A DNA stretch of 64,000 nucleotides from Anaspis maculata (lineage: Eukaryota; Arthropoda; Insecta; Coleoptera; Scraptiidae): assembly GCA_949128115.1 (NCBI GenBank), contig OX421966.1:61625416-61689415 (forward strand), written 5' to 3'. The position numbers and the translations under genes are program-made. Under the pieces are notes generated by a model, which was not told where the DNA came from, made no database searches, and worked only from the letters and a program-made list of their open reading frames with translations. The first letter of the stretch is position 1, and the number at the start of each line of letters is the position of its first letter. Below are positions 62,144-64,000 of the stretch, piece after piece.

Positions 62144-64000
62144 ATCAAATAAAAAATTTGCTCGATTCTATGTATAGTATTTTATCCAGAGTTTTATCGT
62201 AACGCTCAAGAATATTTTCCATTGCTCCACGTAGTGACAGATTCGATCAATCTTCTTCGTAACTACGTTGATCTCTTGAAAGAAATTCTATATATCAACA
62301 TTCCCTAAATTTTGAGTTTTCCGGAAAAAAATGGAATTTTGGATTTTTTCTTGGAAATTTAAATTTCGGGGATGTTGATATCTGGAGCTTTTCTGTAGCT
62401 TTTCGAGACTGTCAGAAAAAAAATCTGAAAAAAAAAGTGTTATGTGACTAATATGGCAGGCACCCAACGCGGCCACCTGAAGGTAGATGAGAAGTGGTTT
62501 ATGAGAAACGTGGCAGATAGAACCTTTTTGGGTGGACGTTCTGGGATTCTCGCTCAACCTGGCAGGTGTTTTCCCCTGATTTTTTCCAATTACATTCCTT
62601 TTTCCGAACGTGATCAAAATCATTGCTTGCGCTGGTTAGGTAGGTACCTACCGCCGGGAAAAAATTGTGTCGCCCATAACAGATTGTTTTGCAACTGACT
62701 TTGATTCTGATTGAAAGGTCAGATAGACCATCAATATTTTTGTCGACTCAATACTCACCCCAGAGAGTCTTCTAAAGCAATCGGGAAAAAGTGATTGGTT
62801 CTGAAGCTTACCTGGAACAAAGAAAGTGCAATTAGTACCTGCATTATACAGACTTGCTGAAGTTCTGAACTAAAAATATGTAGATACCTAGTTGTTGATC
62901 AGAAACGTATTCATCGAACTTCCGCCTTTCCGCACACGTGCCCAACGACACGGTTTGAAATTCAGCGCAACCGAATAAACTATTGAAGAATGTATAAGAT
63001 AAGTTCGATAGCTATCTTACCGACCGAGATTTGAGTAACAGACGTAAATTTGTGCCAGAAAAACTAAGGATACACATTGCACATTTGTTAAATTTCCCTC
63101 TATTCATGGAATTCAAGTTTTTTGAAAAGTACAATTTGACGATTTTCTTGTCAATAACCTTTTCAGCCTCCATTTTCTATATAAATTGGAGTGTCAGCTG
63201 TCAGACTTTGGCACTCATATATTGTACTTACTTGAATTTACTTGAGTAGGTATGTGTTAACTTTAAGGTGTCACCATCGTCAAATTGTCAATTTTCTTAC
63301 CTGTGACAATAATGGCTCTCAACCATTAGCTATTCTCAGTCACTAAAGTGTTTTCATTTTATTTTTTTTTCCATTCAAACACAATCATTTTATTTGAAGT
63401 TTGAACAGCGCTGTGGTGGGATTCACTCAAGAGGCAGGATACCGGCGCCAAAATCCCCCCTCGGCGAGGTTCTGGGCAAACCGAGGGGCAAACCTTCCAA
63501 GTACTCCGGTCCTCGAAAGCTTTCTCTGGGATAGTGATTGGCTGTTGCTATTCAGTGTGGTTCGGAATCCACTTTAAACTGTAGGTCTCCTATTCAATAT
63601 GAATAGGCAGAGAATTTAAGCCAGCCAAAACCTTTCATGGGTTCCTATGACTTTTTTTTTCATTTGTCAAATTTTACATCTGTCATTCTTGTTAAATTGT
63701 CAATTTTCTGTCTGTGACAGTGACTTTCAACAGCCTCAACCATTACTTTCAGTAGCCAAAAGGTTTCCATTCCTCTATTTCAACACAAGTTTAGTTTTAT
63801 TTAAAATCAACACCACCTTCGTTATTCCCCAACAGTGACCTGCAAAACAATGTCTTTTAGTGGTTTTCTTACGATTTCCTGCGATATTTCGCCCTGTCTT
63901 TTGTTTTGGGATGCGTTATTTTCAGCTTCTCCCCGCCCAACACCCTTATTTTGCTCCCCGGTTCCGTTGGTGTGTTTTATCTTCCGTTTAGTTAGTACCA
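62144..64000. other. Unassigned region
   Basis: No exon or gene supported. A small palindrome at ~62289-62390 (CAACATTCCC with GGGGATGTTG) and a CCCTCGGCGAGG...CCGAGGGG pairing near 63458 were noted. Confidence 0.4.

Overview
The window is a piece of an animal nuclear genome. The evidence is spliced genes with GT..AG introns of about 43-71 nt, AATAAA signals, a non-LTR retrotransposon and many palindromic DNA elements. The style (AT-rich, many GTAGGTA/GGTACCTACC motifs) suggests an insect, perhaps a sternorrhynchan hemipteran such as a scale insect or mealybug. That placement is inference only.

The main content is a cluster of related genes (6.1-33.9 kb). Five encode proteins ending in a BAG (Hsp70 co-chaperone) domain, and a sixth encodes a 45-residue transmembrane microprotein. 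Each predicted protein starts with a membrane-tethering signal: an N-myristoylation-type start (MGKFCS, MGTCCG, MGNC) or an N-terminal transmembrane helix. The layout is mirror-like. On the minus strand lie a myristoyl-type BAG gene (6133-7029) and a TM-BAG gene (7237-7912). A ~5.7 kb AACGTT-based repeat array follows. On the plus strand come a TM-BAG gene (14845-15299), the TM microprotein (15408-15605), a myristoyl-type BAG gene (15901-17550) and a second myristoyl-type BAG gene (17758-33915, with a 15 kb intron). Every promoter region carries WGATAR motifs.

About 110 bp after the last BAG gene's poly(A) signal starts an unrelated Gln/Pro-rich gene of five exons (34064-60567, ~900 aa), which I do not recognise. 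Its introns are filled with mobile DNA. A 5.4 kb element with 15-bp terminal inverted repeats (TIRs) and THAP/P-transposase relics swells what would otherwise be a 68-nt intron. A 6.95 kb element with TTCGAA-rich TIRs forms intron 3 almost exactly.

The rest is repeats. Three degenerate tandem arrays have AACGTT, TTCGA and GGAGCCC cores. There are many foldback elements, several nested in one another, and tRNA-like and 5S-rRNA-like SINE pieces. One apparently intact 5.4 kb LINE (25715-31105, minus strand) has ORF1 and ORF2 in the same frame, separated by a single UAG in the context UAG CAA UCA. The regions 946-2900, 3726-4267 and 62144-64000 hold nothing I can assign with confidence.
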